DNA of 64,000 nt from Bacteroidales bacterium (GTDB lineage: Bacteria > Bacteroidota > Bacteroidia > Bacteroidales > Marinilabiliaceae). The DNA lies in the NCBI GenBank assembly GCA_012838865.1, contig DUOK01000026.1, forward strand, positions 1-64,000, read 5' to 3'. Both the position numbers and the translations under genes were made by a program. The notes below the pieces were generated by a model. That model was not told the DNA's origin. It saw only the letters and a list, made by a program, of their open reading frames with translations, and searched no databases. Below are positions 41,818-50,762 of this stretch, piece by piece. How positions within the stretch are numbered: position 1 is the stretch's first letter; each line of letters starts with the position of its first letter.

Positions 41818-42914
41818 GCAAAGCCGTCGGTAAGCTTTTTAACCACCCTGTATTTGTAAAAGAATTCACGGGCAATGACCCGTACGATGGTGTAAACCGG
41901 AATCGCCAGAAACATCCCCAGTATGCCCGACAGGTAGCCCGACATCAAAATCACGATAAAAATCTCCAGCGGGTGCGCCCGTACGCTGGTAGAGAAAATC
42001 AGCGGTTGAAAAAGCAGGTTATCCATCAGCTGAACAACTACGTAAATAAGTAGTGCAAAACCCAGATAGGAGAGAAAGGCCAACTCAAAAGACAGCTGCA
42101 GATAAATCACCGAAGCGGTCAAAACACCAAAAGCCCCGCCCAATACCGGACCTACGTAGGGAATTACATTAAACAAGCCACTTACAAAACCGATGGTAAG
42201 GGCATGCTCAAACTCTAAGCCCAACAACAAAAAGCCCAGGGTAACAAAAAAGCAAATCAGAAAAATCTGTATCAATATGCCGATAAAATAGCGGCGCAAC
42301 AGAATCTTCACCGAATGCAGTACATGCCGCACCCCGTTTTCGTGCTCATCCGGAATAAGGACCATCAGCAGCCGCACAAAGAGACCCTCTTCCTTCAGAA
42401 AAAAGAAAGTGATGAAGGTTACAGAAAAAGCCGTCACAGCCAGACTCCCCAAAAAACCAAGCATCCCTGAAAATGCGCCTTTCAGGCGGGAAACATCCAA
42501 TAATCCACCCACAGCCAGAGTCAAATGCTTTTCCAGCTGTTCAAAAAAATCAGCATCTATTCGATGGAGCGGCGCCAGCACCTCCTGCAGCAGCAGCTGC
42601 GCCTGGTCAAACAAGGCAGGATAGTCCACCTCCGACAAATAGCGCAACTCTCCTCCCAATAAGGGCAGCGTAAAACGAAAGAAGAGCACGATAAACACCC
42701 AAATCACCAAAACGGTCAGCAAAGCCGCCACACCGTTTCCCGGTCGCACCCGCCCCAGGTGCAGTTTTTTAAAAACATCGAAAAGCGGACGCGTAATGAG
42801 CGAGAGCACTCCGGACAGGGCAATAAAAACAAATACCGAGCGAAAGTACCAGAGAAGAAACAGGCCCACCAGCGCCAGAGCGCTCCACAGCAGGTAACGA
42901 ACGAAACTTTGCAT
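41814..42914 (-). CDS. AI-2E family transporter / permease
   Basis: Multi-TM protein, PYVGPVLGG, LMDNLLFQPLIFSTSVRAHPLEIFIVILMSGYLSGILGMFLAIPVYTI. Confidence 0.88.
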   Translation of the reverse strand: MQSFVRYLLWSALALVGLFLLWYFRSVFVFIALSGVLSLITRPLFDVFKKLHLGRVRPGNGVAALLTVLVIWVFIVLFFRFTLPLLGGELRYLSEVDYPALFDQAQLLLQEVLAPLHRIDADFFEQLEKHLTLAVGGLLDVSRLKGAFSGMLGFLGSLAVTAFSVTFITFFFLKEEGLFVRLLMVLIPDEHENGVRHVLHSVKILLRRYFIGILIQIFLICFFVTLGFLLLGLEFEHALTIGFVSGLFNVIPYVGPVLGGAFGVLTASVIYLQLSFELAFLSYLGFALLIYVVVQLMDNLLFQPLIFSTSVRAHPLEIFIVILMSGYLSGILGMFLAIPVYTIVRVIAREFFYKYRVVKKLTDGFA

Positions 42915-43099
42915 AGTTGTACCATTCAATTTTCCACTAAATATAGCAAAAAGGCACACAAAATCCATCAAGCTACCCCTCCTTACCTTTTCCAATCGGC
43001 CCAAAAGTCAAGACCTTTCATCAAAAACAGCCGGATAAAAATTTGTTTTTATGCCAAAAACTTAGAACTTCGTCCCCCAAGCGGAAACAATTATATGGT

Positions 43100-43888
43100 A
43101 TGAAGGGAGCAATTATCGGCGACATCATCGGCTCGTCTTTTGTCCACGAGCAAGTCGACTCAGTGGACTTTCAGTTATTTAAACCGACTTCAGCATTCAC
43201 CGACGACACGGTACTGACGCTGGCCACAGCCGATTCCATTTTGCATCAGAAGCCCTATAAAGACAGCCTGATTGAATGGACCACCCGCTTCCCTAAGGCC
43301 GGTTACCGGAGCGATTTCCTGACTTGGGCGCAAAATGGCGGGAAAGGCAGCTACATAAGCGATGGAGACGGCGCCGCACGTCGAATCAGCCCCATTGGTT
43401 TTGCCGCGGCTTCCATCGAGGAAGCTTTGGAGGAAGCCCGCCGCTCAGCCCTCATCACCCACAATGTACCTGTTCGCCTGGAAGCAGCCCGCGCCACTGC
43501 AGTAGCGGTGCACATGGCTAAAAACGGCGCCACCCGCAAGGAAATAAAAGCCTTTGTTTCGGTACATTTCGCCTACGACCTCAATCTAAAGACCGAACAC
43601 TGGAAAGCACACATCCAGGCCGGCAAACCCTTGCCCACGCCGGTGCCTCCGGCCATTGCCGCCTTTCTCGAAGCGTCTGATTTTGAGGAAGCCATCCGTT
43701 TGGCCATTTATATGGGCGGACCGGCCAACACCATTGCCTCCATTGCAGGGGCCCTGGCCGAAGCTTATTTCAAGCACATTCCCAAAGCCTTTATCAAAAG
43801 AGCCCTGGCACGCCTGACACCCGATATGGAACAGCTGATGGATACTTTTGAAGCACACTACTTCAGTGAGCGTGTCACCAAGGCCTGA
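43100..43888 (+). CDS. ADP-ribosylglycohydrolase family protein
   Basis: MKGAIIGDIIGSSFV; FTDDTVLTLATAD; GDGAARRISPIGFA; YMGGPANTIASIAGALAEAY. Confidence 0.9.
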   Translation: MKGAIIGDIIGSSFVHEQVDSVDFQLFKPTSAFTDDTVLTLATADSILHQKPYKDSLIEWTTRFPKAGYRSDFLTWAQNGGKGSYISDGDGAARRISPIGFAAASIEEALEEARRSALITHNVPVRLEAARATAVAVHMAKNGATRKEIKAFVSVHFAYDLNLKTEHWKAHIQAGKPLPTPVPPAIAAFLEASDFEEAIRLAIYMGGPANTIASIAGALAEAYFKHIPKAFIKRALARLTPDMEQLMDTFEAHYFSERVTKA

Positions 43889-43892
43889 ACAA

Positions 43893-46319
43893 TCAGGCCT
43901 TGGGCATTAGTGCCAGATCCAGCACCTCCAAAACATTCTCCACAAAATGAAAGCTCAGGCCCTCCAGGTAAAGGGACTTGATTTCCTCCACATCTTTGCG
44001 ATTCTCTTTAGAAAGAATGATGTCCACAATGCCGGCACGCTTGGCAGCCAGAATCTTCTCCTTGATGCCCCCCACCGGAAGCACTTTCCCGCGCAGGGTC
44101 AACTCACCCGTCATAGCCAACTGCGGCTTAACCGAGCGCTTCATCAACAGCGAAGCCATAGAAGTAACCATCGTAATACCAGCCGAGGGCCCGTCCTTAG
44201 GAATGGCCCCTTCGGGAACATGCACGTGTATGTTGTGCTCTTCCATCCAATCTGCATCCAATTCCAACTCGGCAGCATGCGATTTCAGGTACTCCAAAGC
44301 CAACACTGCCGATTCTTTCATCACTTCTCCAAGATTCCCGGTCAGGGTCAGGTTGCCCTTTCCCTTGCTGAGACTGCTCTCTACAAACAGAATCTCCCCG
44401 CCCACTGCGGTCCAGGCCAGGCCGGTAACCACCCCGGGCTCGGTAAGCTTCTCCGAGCTTTCCTTGCTGAAACGTTCCACGCCAAGCAAGCCGCGGACAT
44501 CCGACACAGAAAGGTTCTTTTTAACCGCTTCCTCGGAGGCCAACTTCAAGGCTATCTTCCTGAAAATCTGGGCCAGCACCTTGTCCAGTTTCCGAACGCC
44601 CGACTCGCGTGTATAACTTTCTATGATATAGGCCAACACCTTCTTCGAAAGGCTAACCGTACCTTTGGGAACACCATGCAGGTCCATTTGACGCGGCAAT
44701 AAATGACGCCGGGCAATTTCTATCTTCTCATCCAATATATAGCCACTGACATCGATCAATTCCATGCGATCGAGCAAGGGCGCGGAAATGTTGCTCAGGG
44801 TATTGGCGGTAGCCACAAACATCACCTTCGACAGATCAAAATCCACCTCCAGAAAATTATCATGAAAAGTGCTGTTCTGCTCCGGATCCAATACCTCCAA
44901 TAAGGCAGATGCAGGATCGCCGTGAAAACTGTTGCCAATCTTATCCAGTTCGTCGAGTACAAACACCGGATTGGCCGCCCCGGCTTTTTTTATACTTTGA
45001 ATGATGCGACCGGGCATAGCACCGATGTAAGTTTTTCGGTGCCCGCGGATTTCTGCCTCATCGTGCAAGCCGCCCAGCGAAACCCTGACATATTGACGGC
45101 CGAGTGCTTCGGCCACCGACTTACCCAGAGATGTTTTGCCCACTCCGGGAGGGCCATATAAGCACAAAATGGGCGATTTCAAATCACCTTTCAGTTTCAA
45201 TACGGCCAAATGCTCCAGGATACGTTCCTTTACATTATCCAAACCATAATGATCCCGGTCCAGAATTCTCCGTGCCCGCTTCATATCAAAATTATCCCGG
45301 GTATAAACATTCCAGGGCAAATCAAGCATGGTCTGCAAATAGTTGTGCTGAATGGAATACTCACCCGAGGCAGGATTAAGGCGCCTTAACTTATCCACCT
45401 CCTTTTTGAAGACTCCGGCCACCTCCTTACTCCACTTCTTTTGGGCAGCAGCCTGCTCCATTTCTTTTATTTCCTGCTCTACGGGACTGGCTCCCAGCTC
45501 ATTCTGAATGGTCTTGATTTGCTGATGCAAAAAATACTCCCGCTGCTGTTGGTCGATATCCATCTTCACCTTCGATTGGATGTCGTTCTTGATTTCAAGC
45601 AGCTGCACAGCCTGCACCAAATGCTCCACAAGCGCCATCCCTCTTTCCTTCAAGCCCGCGGTCTCCAGCAACTTCTGCTTCTCATTCACCTTCAGTTCGG
45701 TGTTGGAAGCGATATAATTGATTAAAAAAGAGGCGCTGCTGATGTTCTTCAGGGCAAAGGAGGCTTCCTGGGGAATGTTCGAAGACCCCTTTATCAGCCT
45801 TATTGACAAATCCTTAAGCGAACTCACTACAGCCTCAAACTCCCTTTTATCATCTCCCTCAGGCAGCTGTTCCTCCAACAGCTGATAACGGGCCTTAAAG
45901 TAAGGCTCCTCCTCCACAATATCCAGGCGCCTAAAACGAGTACGACCTTGAATAATGACGGTGGTTGAACCATCGGGCATCTCCAGTATTTTCAGCACCC
46001 GCGCAAGGGTTCCGACAGTGTACAAATCCGTCGTTGCAGGATCTTCAATACCATCGTCAGTCTGCGCCAAAGCACCCAGGTAGCCTTTCTGCTTTTGCAC
46101 GTCACGTACCAACTTGAGCGACTTCTCCCGCCCCACGGAGATGGGCACAATTACGCCTGGAAAGAGCACCATGTTGCGCAAGGGCAAAAGCGGCAAGACC
46201 TCCGGTAAATCGGCATCGTCCTTTCCCAGTTGAAAATCCTCTTCCTCCACAATCGGTATAAATTCTCCTTCTCCCTCCATAATATCACTCAGACCAATGG
46301 TCACTTTAACATTATCCAT
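43893..46319 (-). CDS. lon: Endopeptidase La (Lon protease)
   Basis: LCLYGPPGVGKTSLGKSVAEALGR; PKDGPSAGITMVTSMASLL; 808 aa. Confidence 0.97.
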   Translation of the reverse strand: MDNVKVTIGLSDIMEGEGEFIPIVEEEDFQLGKDDADLPEVLPLLPLRNMVLFPGVIVPISVGREKSLKLVRDVQKQKGYLGALAQTDDGIEDPATTDLYTVGTLARVLKILEMPDGSTTVIIQGRTRFRRLDIVEEEPYFKARYQLLEEQLPEGDDKREFEAVVSSLKDLSIRLIKGSSNIPQEASFALKNISSASFLINYIASNTELKVNEKQKLLETAGLKERGMALVEHLVQAVQLLEIKNDIQSKVKMDIDQQQREYFLHQQIKTIQNELGASPVEQEIKEMEQAAAQKKWSKEVAGVFKKEVDKLRRLNPASGEYSIQHNYLQTMLDLPWNVYTRDNFDMKRARRILDRDHYGLDNVKERILEHLAVLKLKGDLKSPILCLYGPPGVGKTSLGKSVAEALGRQYVRVSLGGLHDEAEIRGHRKTYIGAMPGRIIQSIKKAGAANPVFVLDELDKIGNSFHGDPASALLEVLDPEQNSTFHDNFLEVDFDLSKVMFVATANTLSNISAPLLDRMELIDVSGYILDEKIEIARRHLLPRQMDLHGVPKGTVSLSKKVLAYIIESYTRESGVRKLDKVLAQIFRKIALKLASEEAVKKNLSVSDVRGLLGVERFSKESSEKLTEPGVVTGLAWTAVGGEILFVESSLSKGKGNLTLTGNLGEVMKESAVLALEYLKSHAAELELDADWMEEHNIHVHVPEGAIPKDGPSAGITMVTSMASLLMKRSVKPQLAMTGELTLRGKVLPVGGIKEKILAAKRAGIVDIILSKENRKDVEEIKSLYLEGLSFHFVENVLEVLDLALMPKA

Positions 46320-46448
46320 AATTCATCCTTCCTTTCTCTGCCAATATGTCGCATTACAGACTCCAATATTTGCAAACCAGGAGCCGGTCTTAAGTAGTCA
46401 ATACCCGTGCCAAGTGTGCCCATGCCGCAAATATGTCGGTATAAATCA

Positions 46449-46480
46449 AAAAAAAAGCTCCGGAATCCCGAAGCTTTCTA
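46449..46480 (-). terminator. Terminator of rpmE
   Basis: Minus-strand AGCTTCGG-gatt-CCGGAGCT followed by T9. Confidence 0.75.
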
Positions 46481-46507
46481 TCTCTAAACCTAAAGCACAA
46501 CCAAGAA

Positions 46508-46771
46508 TTACTTCTTTCTGTTGTCGAAATGCTTTTGGTATCTGTTCATAAACTTATCCACACGTCCTGCAGTATCCACCAGCTTCATTTTACCGGTGTA
46601 AAACGGGTGTGAAGAGCTTGAAATTTCAAGCTTTACCAATGGATACTCTACGCCGTCGATTACTTCAGTCTCGCGGGTATTGGCGGTTGAACGGGTAATG
46701 AAGGTATCGCCGTTAGACATGTCCTTAAAAGCGACCATACGATAATTATCCGGATGAATTCCCTGTTTCAT
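46508..46771 (-). CDS. rpmE2: 50S ribosomal protein L31 type B
   Basis: [29 protein letters not shown]...[26 protein letters not shown]; no CxxC zinc ligands. Confidence 0.95.
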   Translation of the reverse strand: MKQGIHPDNYRMVAFKDMSNGDTFITRSTANTRETEVIDGVEYPLVKLEISSSSHPFYTGKMKLVDTAGRVDKFMNRYQKHFDNRKK

Positions 46772-46874
46772 TGTACTTATGATTAATTTTTTATGTCTCC
46801 GGGCACCCTACTTTAAGGGCGTTTCGGAAACGCTACAGTTAATTACACTCTCTTTTATTCCCTAAAACGGTTTG

Positions 46875-46882
46875 CAAAGGTA
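46875..46882 (-). promoter_or_regulatory. Putative -7 element of rpmE2
   Basis: Minus strand TACCTTTG. Confidence 0.45.
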
Positions 46883-46979
46883 GAGATAAAGTCCAAAAAC
46901 TCAAAGAAATTACTTCTTTTTTATTCCTGAAAAACTTTTGGCCCGCCCCCCTTCCAAGGAAGCAGCCCAAGCGGCGCGA

Positions 46980-48167
46980 CTACTCGGCCTTATACTTAGT
47001 ATCCACCGGAATACTTCCGGCACGCTGCTCTGCACGCTTGGTTGCATCAAAAATAAAGCGATAAGTAATGTGTCGTTTGCCCAGGTCGGCCCCCATCGAT
47101 TCGTGCAGAGCCCGCATCTTGGGATTAAAATCGCCCACCCACGAGAGCTCCAGTTCCTTGTACCAGGGCTTACGGGCCACCACCTCCCGAAGGTGATAAA
47201 AAATACCGGATTCGATACCCAGGCGCTGATAACGCGGCTTCACCCCCATGATCACCACCCTGGCCCGGGTCATTTCATGACGCCATTTGTAATATACAAA
47301 GCGCAACTTATTAAAGAAGTTCATCTTCCCTCTGAAGTGGCGTACGATCTGATTAACATCGGGGAACATCACAAAAAAAGCAATGGGCTCCTCCTTGTGA
47401 TAGGCATACCAAATAAACTCTTCATCCATAAAGGGTGCTGCCTCCTTCAACGACTTGCGCAGCGTGTCGGGATCCATGGGTGTAAAATTCTCGTGGTACT
47501 GCCAGGCATCGTTGTACACCTCCACAAAATCGGCCACATACTTCTCGGTTTCCTTTAAAGTAAAATGCTTAAAGGAATAGTCGGGGCGACTCACCACGCG
47601 ACTGGCAATGGTCCAGAAGCGCTCCGGAAAGGGCTTGGCCAAATCCAGATGATTGGTCACCTGCTCAAAATACTTATGAAAGCCATAGTCCTCAAAAAAA
47701 CCCTGATAATAGGGCGGGTTGTACTGCATACCAAAAGCGGGACTGGTAAAACCCTCAATAAGCAGCCCCCAGAAATTATCGTTTTCACCAAAGTTAATGG
47801 GTCCATCCATCGCCTCCATACCCTCGCCCTTCAGCCATTCTTTGGCCGCATCGAACAGGAGAAAAGCCGCATCACGATTATCTATGCACTCAAAAAAACC
47901 CATCCCGCCGGTAGGCTGGGCAAAACCATAGGCCTTCTTTTCGTTTACGAAAGCGGCCACCCGGCCCAGGCTTGTCCCGGTTTCGTCCTGAAGCAGAAAG
48001 CGTTTGGCCCGACCATGCTTGAAAAAATCATTGCTTGCGGGATCAAAAACAGCCTCTACCTGAACGTCCAGGGGACGAATGTAATGCGGGTCCATGGCAT
48101 AGATACGTTCCACCACATCTAAAAACGCCCGCTTATCCTTGTTGCTTTTAACAGGTACAATATTCAC
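46980..48167 (-). CDS. GNAT-like N-acetyltransferase / conserved hypothetical protein
   Basis: MNIVPVKSNKDKRAFLDVVERIY..HYIRPLD; C-terminal GNAT-like region (VVIMGVKPRYQRLGIESGIFYHL). Confidence 0.65.
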   Translation of the reverse strand: MNIVPVKSNKDKRAFLDVVERIYAMDPHYIRPLDVQVEAVFDPASNDFFKHGRAKRFLLQDETGTSLGRVAAFVNEKKAYGFAQPTGGMGFFECIDNRDAAFLLFDAAKEWLKGEGMEAMDGPINFGENDNFWGLLIEGFTSPAFGMQYNPPYYQGFFEDYGFHKYFEQVTNHLDLAKPFPERFWTIASRVVSRPDYSFKHFTLKETEKYVADFVEVYNDAWQYHENFTPMDPDTLRKSLKEAAPFMDEEFIWYAYHKEEPIAFFVMFPDVNQIVRHFRGKMNFFNKLRFVYYKWRHEMTRARVVIMGVKPRYQRLGIESGIFYHLREVVARKPWYKELELSWVGDFNPKMRALHESMGADLGKRHITYRFIFDATKRAEQRAGSIPVDTKYKAE

Positions 48168-48209
48168 GGAATGTTCTATTTATAGTACAAAAAAAATGAC
48201 TGCACAAAG

Positions 48210-48890
48210 TTAACTTTTCCCCAACTCGAACAAAATTTCAGTCCCGGCTTCCTGCAGCACCGGATCGGACCCATCCTGCCATTTACGGGCCAGGACCTCC
48301 ACGGGCTCTGCCAGGTCAGCGGAAAAACGCCCCCCCATTTTTAAACAATGTACCACGGCACGGCGCACACCACCGTCTGCAGCAAGTGCCTCAATGGTAC
48401 TCAGGTTGCTCTTAAAGACCGGCACCACCTCCATCCCCACAAAGCGCAATTGCCACCCCAGGGCCATCAACGAACAATAGCGGACATACTGCCCGGGATG
48501 CAACAACCACTCCTCCAACAGAGCGCCGGAACCCGGCCGCTTTCCCAGAAAATTAAAAGCCAGCTGCTCAGCCAGTTCAAGATGCTGCACCCCGTCGGCC
48601 CATTGTGCCAGCAAAGCATCCGGAAAATCCTCTTTTGGGGCTACCATGGTCGCCAAAATCATGGTTTCCCTAATATTACGGTGCCACAACCGATCGGCCA
48701 GATCCTTTCCCGCTTTAAGTTCCTGCGAAAACTGTCGCAGGTGCACCAGAGAAACACCATAGAGTTTGGCGTAGTCCATTCCGGCCGCCCTCAGCTGTGC
48801 AGCAATCTCACCGTTCATCAACTTTCTGATGCGTCGCTGCACCATTTTCAACTGCTCATCCAGCCCGGCATCAAAGGCAAAAATCTTCAT
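48210..48890 (-). CDS. DNA alkylation repair (AlkD/HEAT-repeat-like) family protein
   Basis: HEAT-like helices, LADRLWHRNIRETMILATMVAP; resembles AlkD-like family. Confidence 0.55.
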   Translation of the reverse strand: MKIFAFDAGLDEQLKMVQRRIRKLMNGEIAAQLRAAGMDYAKLYGVSLVHLRQFSQELKAGKDLADRLWHRNIRETMILATMVAPKEDFPDALLAQWADGVQHLELAEQLAFNFLGKRPGSGALLEEWLLHPGQYVRYCSLMALGWQLRFVGMEVVPVFKSNLSTIEALAADGGVRRAVVHCLKMGGRFSADLAEPVEVLARKWQDGSDPVLQEAGTEILFELGKS

Positions 48891-48981
48891 TCGAAAAGTT
48901 TAAATGATTCATCCACAAAAATATCACAATAAAAGAAAGATCCTTTTCAAAATTCACTTGCAAATTTAGAATAAAAACCCT

Positions 48982-48989
48982 TATATTTG
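48982..48989 (+). promoter_or_regulatory. Putative -7 element of tRNA-His
   Basis: TATATTTG. Confidence 0.5.
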
Positions 48990-49004
48990 CACCGCTTTAA
49001 AAAT

Positions 49005-49079
49005 GGTGATTGTAGCTCAGTCGGTTAGAGCGCCAGATTGTGGCTCTGGAGGTCGCCGGTTCGAATCCGGTCTTTCACC
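49005..49079 (+). tRNA. tRNA-His (anticodon GTG)
   Basis: GTGATTGTAGCTCAGTCGGTTAGAGCGCCAGA-TTGTGGC-TCTGGAGGTCGCCGGTTCGAATCCGGTCTTTCACCC. Confidence 0.93.
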
Positions 49080-49093
49080 CCAGCAAAACAGAT

Positions 49094-49126
49094 GAAACCC
49101 GATGGCCTGCCATCGGGTTTTTCTTT
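49094..49126 (+). terminator. Terminator of tRNA-His
   Basis: AAACCCGATGGC-ct-GCCATCGGGTTTTT. Confidence 0.9.
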
Positions 49127-49229
49127 TACACCTCCACGACCCTCCGCCATCTACTCCACAGACACATCCGTCAAATAAGTCGGCACAGCGCAACTGTTTT
49201 CCCTAATTTTAGGCTATTAACCCGTTTTC

Positions 49230-50702
49230 ATGCAAGGTAAAAACAGTTTCTTTTACGTGTTTCTGCTCCTGTGGAGCCTCCTGTTCGGCTCCCCCTTGGT
49301 GGCCCAAACCAATCTTTTGCAAGAAATTTCCAAAGCAGAATCGGCCACTTTCAGTCTCACCGCCCACAACAAACAGGAGCTGCCTACCGACACGGCAAGA
49401 GGCTTCTTTATTGGCGCCAACGGACTGGCCCTCACCTCGACCGCGCTGCTGCGCAATGCCGACACGCTGGTGGTAAGCGATCACCGCAACAAAAACCTCG
49501 CCCTCGATCGGGTTATCGCCATTCACCCCTACGCCAACCTGGCGTTGGTGCGGCTCGCGGGCTACCGCAACCGCGACGATGGCTTTTTAACCCCGGAGCG
49601 AAGACCCTACAATCCCTGGGGAGAAGTCCTCCATATTGCTCCCCGCGACGACCAACAACACAGGTCCCGCATTACTGCAATTACACAAATGCTTCAGGTT
49701 TTTGGGTTGGGCAGAAGCGCCGTACTGTCCCTGCGGGCAAGTTCCGGAGAGCGTTGCGCTCCCCTACTCAACGAAAGCGGCCACTTTATCGGCATCAGCC
49801 ATCGTTTGCATTTCGACGCGCAGTGGGTAATGCTGCCCGTTTATTTGTTGGGCGATAAAAATTGGCAAAATGTAGACCAGGATTGGTCCTCCTTTAAGAA
49901 GAGAAGCGACCGCCTGCAACTTTGCGACCCCAACTGCTGTGAGGGACTGCTCCTGCAGGCCATGGAAAAATGGACCGAATCGGCACGTGCCTTCAGCACA
50001 GCCCTGCGCATCCAGCCCGGACATCCCCAAATCCTGGCCTGGCGGGCACTCAGTCGCCTCAGTTACGGCAACACCCTGGGCGCGCAGGAAGATCTGGACC
50101 GCTGCAGCCGGGATCCATCAGCCGCAGCGGTGACTGCCTACACCCAAAGCAAGCTCTTGCTGCAAAATGAGCAAGCGGGAAAAGCACAAGAGGTCCTGCT
50201 CGCCGCATTGGGAACCGACGATAATCTGGCCGAAGGCTTTCTTCTTTTGGGGCAGATTCAACAAGGCAGCAAAGAAACCCGCAAGGCCTACGCAAGCCTC
50301 TCGCACGCCCTGGAGCTCGACAGTCTCCTGGCCATGGCCTGGTACGAAAGAGGACGCTTAAGCATGCAATACGCGAGCGACCAACAAGTGGCACTCAGCG
50401 ATCTGGAAACTGCGGCACGTCTGAACCCCTTTCTCCCCGGCATCTATACCCTTATTGGAAGCATTCATTTTCAGCGCAACGATTATCTGAAGGCCATTGG
50501 GGACTTCGATCGTGCATTAAGGATCAATCCTGCCGACGATCATGCCCTGATGCAGCGGGGGATGGCCCGTTTCAATACAGGTCTCAAAGAAGGCGCCTGC
50601 AGCGACTGGAGTGCAGCCGGACGCCTGGGCAACACTCAGGCATTCAGGCTCATATCAAGACACTGCAACAATGTAAAAAACAAGACTTTACAGGCTTTCT
50701 AA
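49230..50702 (+). CDS. TPR-repeat protein with degenerate trypsin-like domain
   Basis: Signal peptide; trypsin-like fold landmarks (RGFFIGANGLALTSTALL, HPYANLALVRL, GERCAPLLNESGHFIGIS) then several TPRs. Confidence 0.7.
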   Translation: MQGKNSFFYVFLLLWSLLFGSPLVAQTNLLQEISKAESATFSLTAHNKQELPTDTARGFFIGANGLALTSTALLRNADTLVVSDHRNKNLALDRVIAIHPYANLALVRLAGYRNRDDGFLTPERRPYNPWGEVLHIAPRDDQQHRSRITAITQMLQVFGLGRSAVLSLRASSGERCAPLLNESGHFIGISHRLHFDAQWVMLPVYLLGDKNWQNVDQDWSSFKKRSDRLQLCDPNCCEGLLLQAMEKWTESARAFSTALRIQPGHPQILAWRALSRLSYGNTLGAQEDLDRCSRDPSAAAVTAYTQSKLLLQNEQAGKAQEVLLAALGTDDNLAEGFLLLGQIQQGSKETRKAYASLSHALELDSLLAMAWYERGRLSMQYASDQQVALSDLETAARLNPFLPGIYTLIGSIHFQRNDYLKAIGDFDRALRINPADDHALMQRGMARFNTGLKEGACSDWSAAGRLGNTQAFRLISRHCNNVKNKTLQAF

Positions 50703-50735
50703 AGCCCCCTCCCCGCAGGTACGATATTTTTTCGT

Positions 50736-50743
50736 ACTTTTGC
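50736..50743 (+). promoter_or_regulatory. Putative -7 element of prfB
   Basis: TACTTTTG. Confidence 0.5.
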
Positions 50744-50762
50744 GGCTTAAAAACAAATCTCT

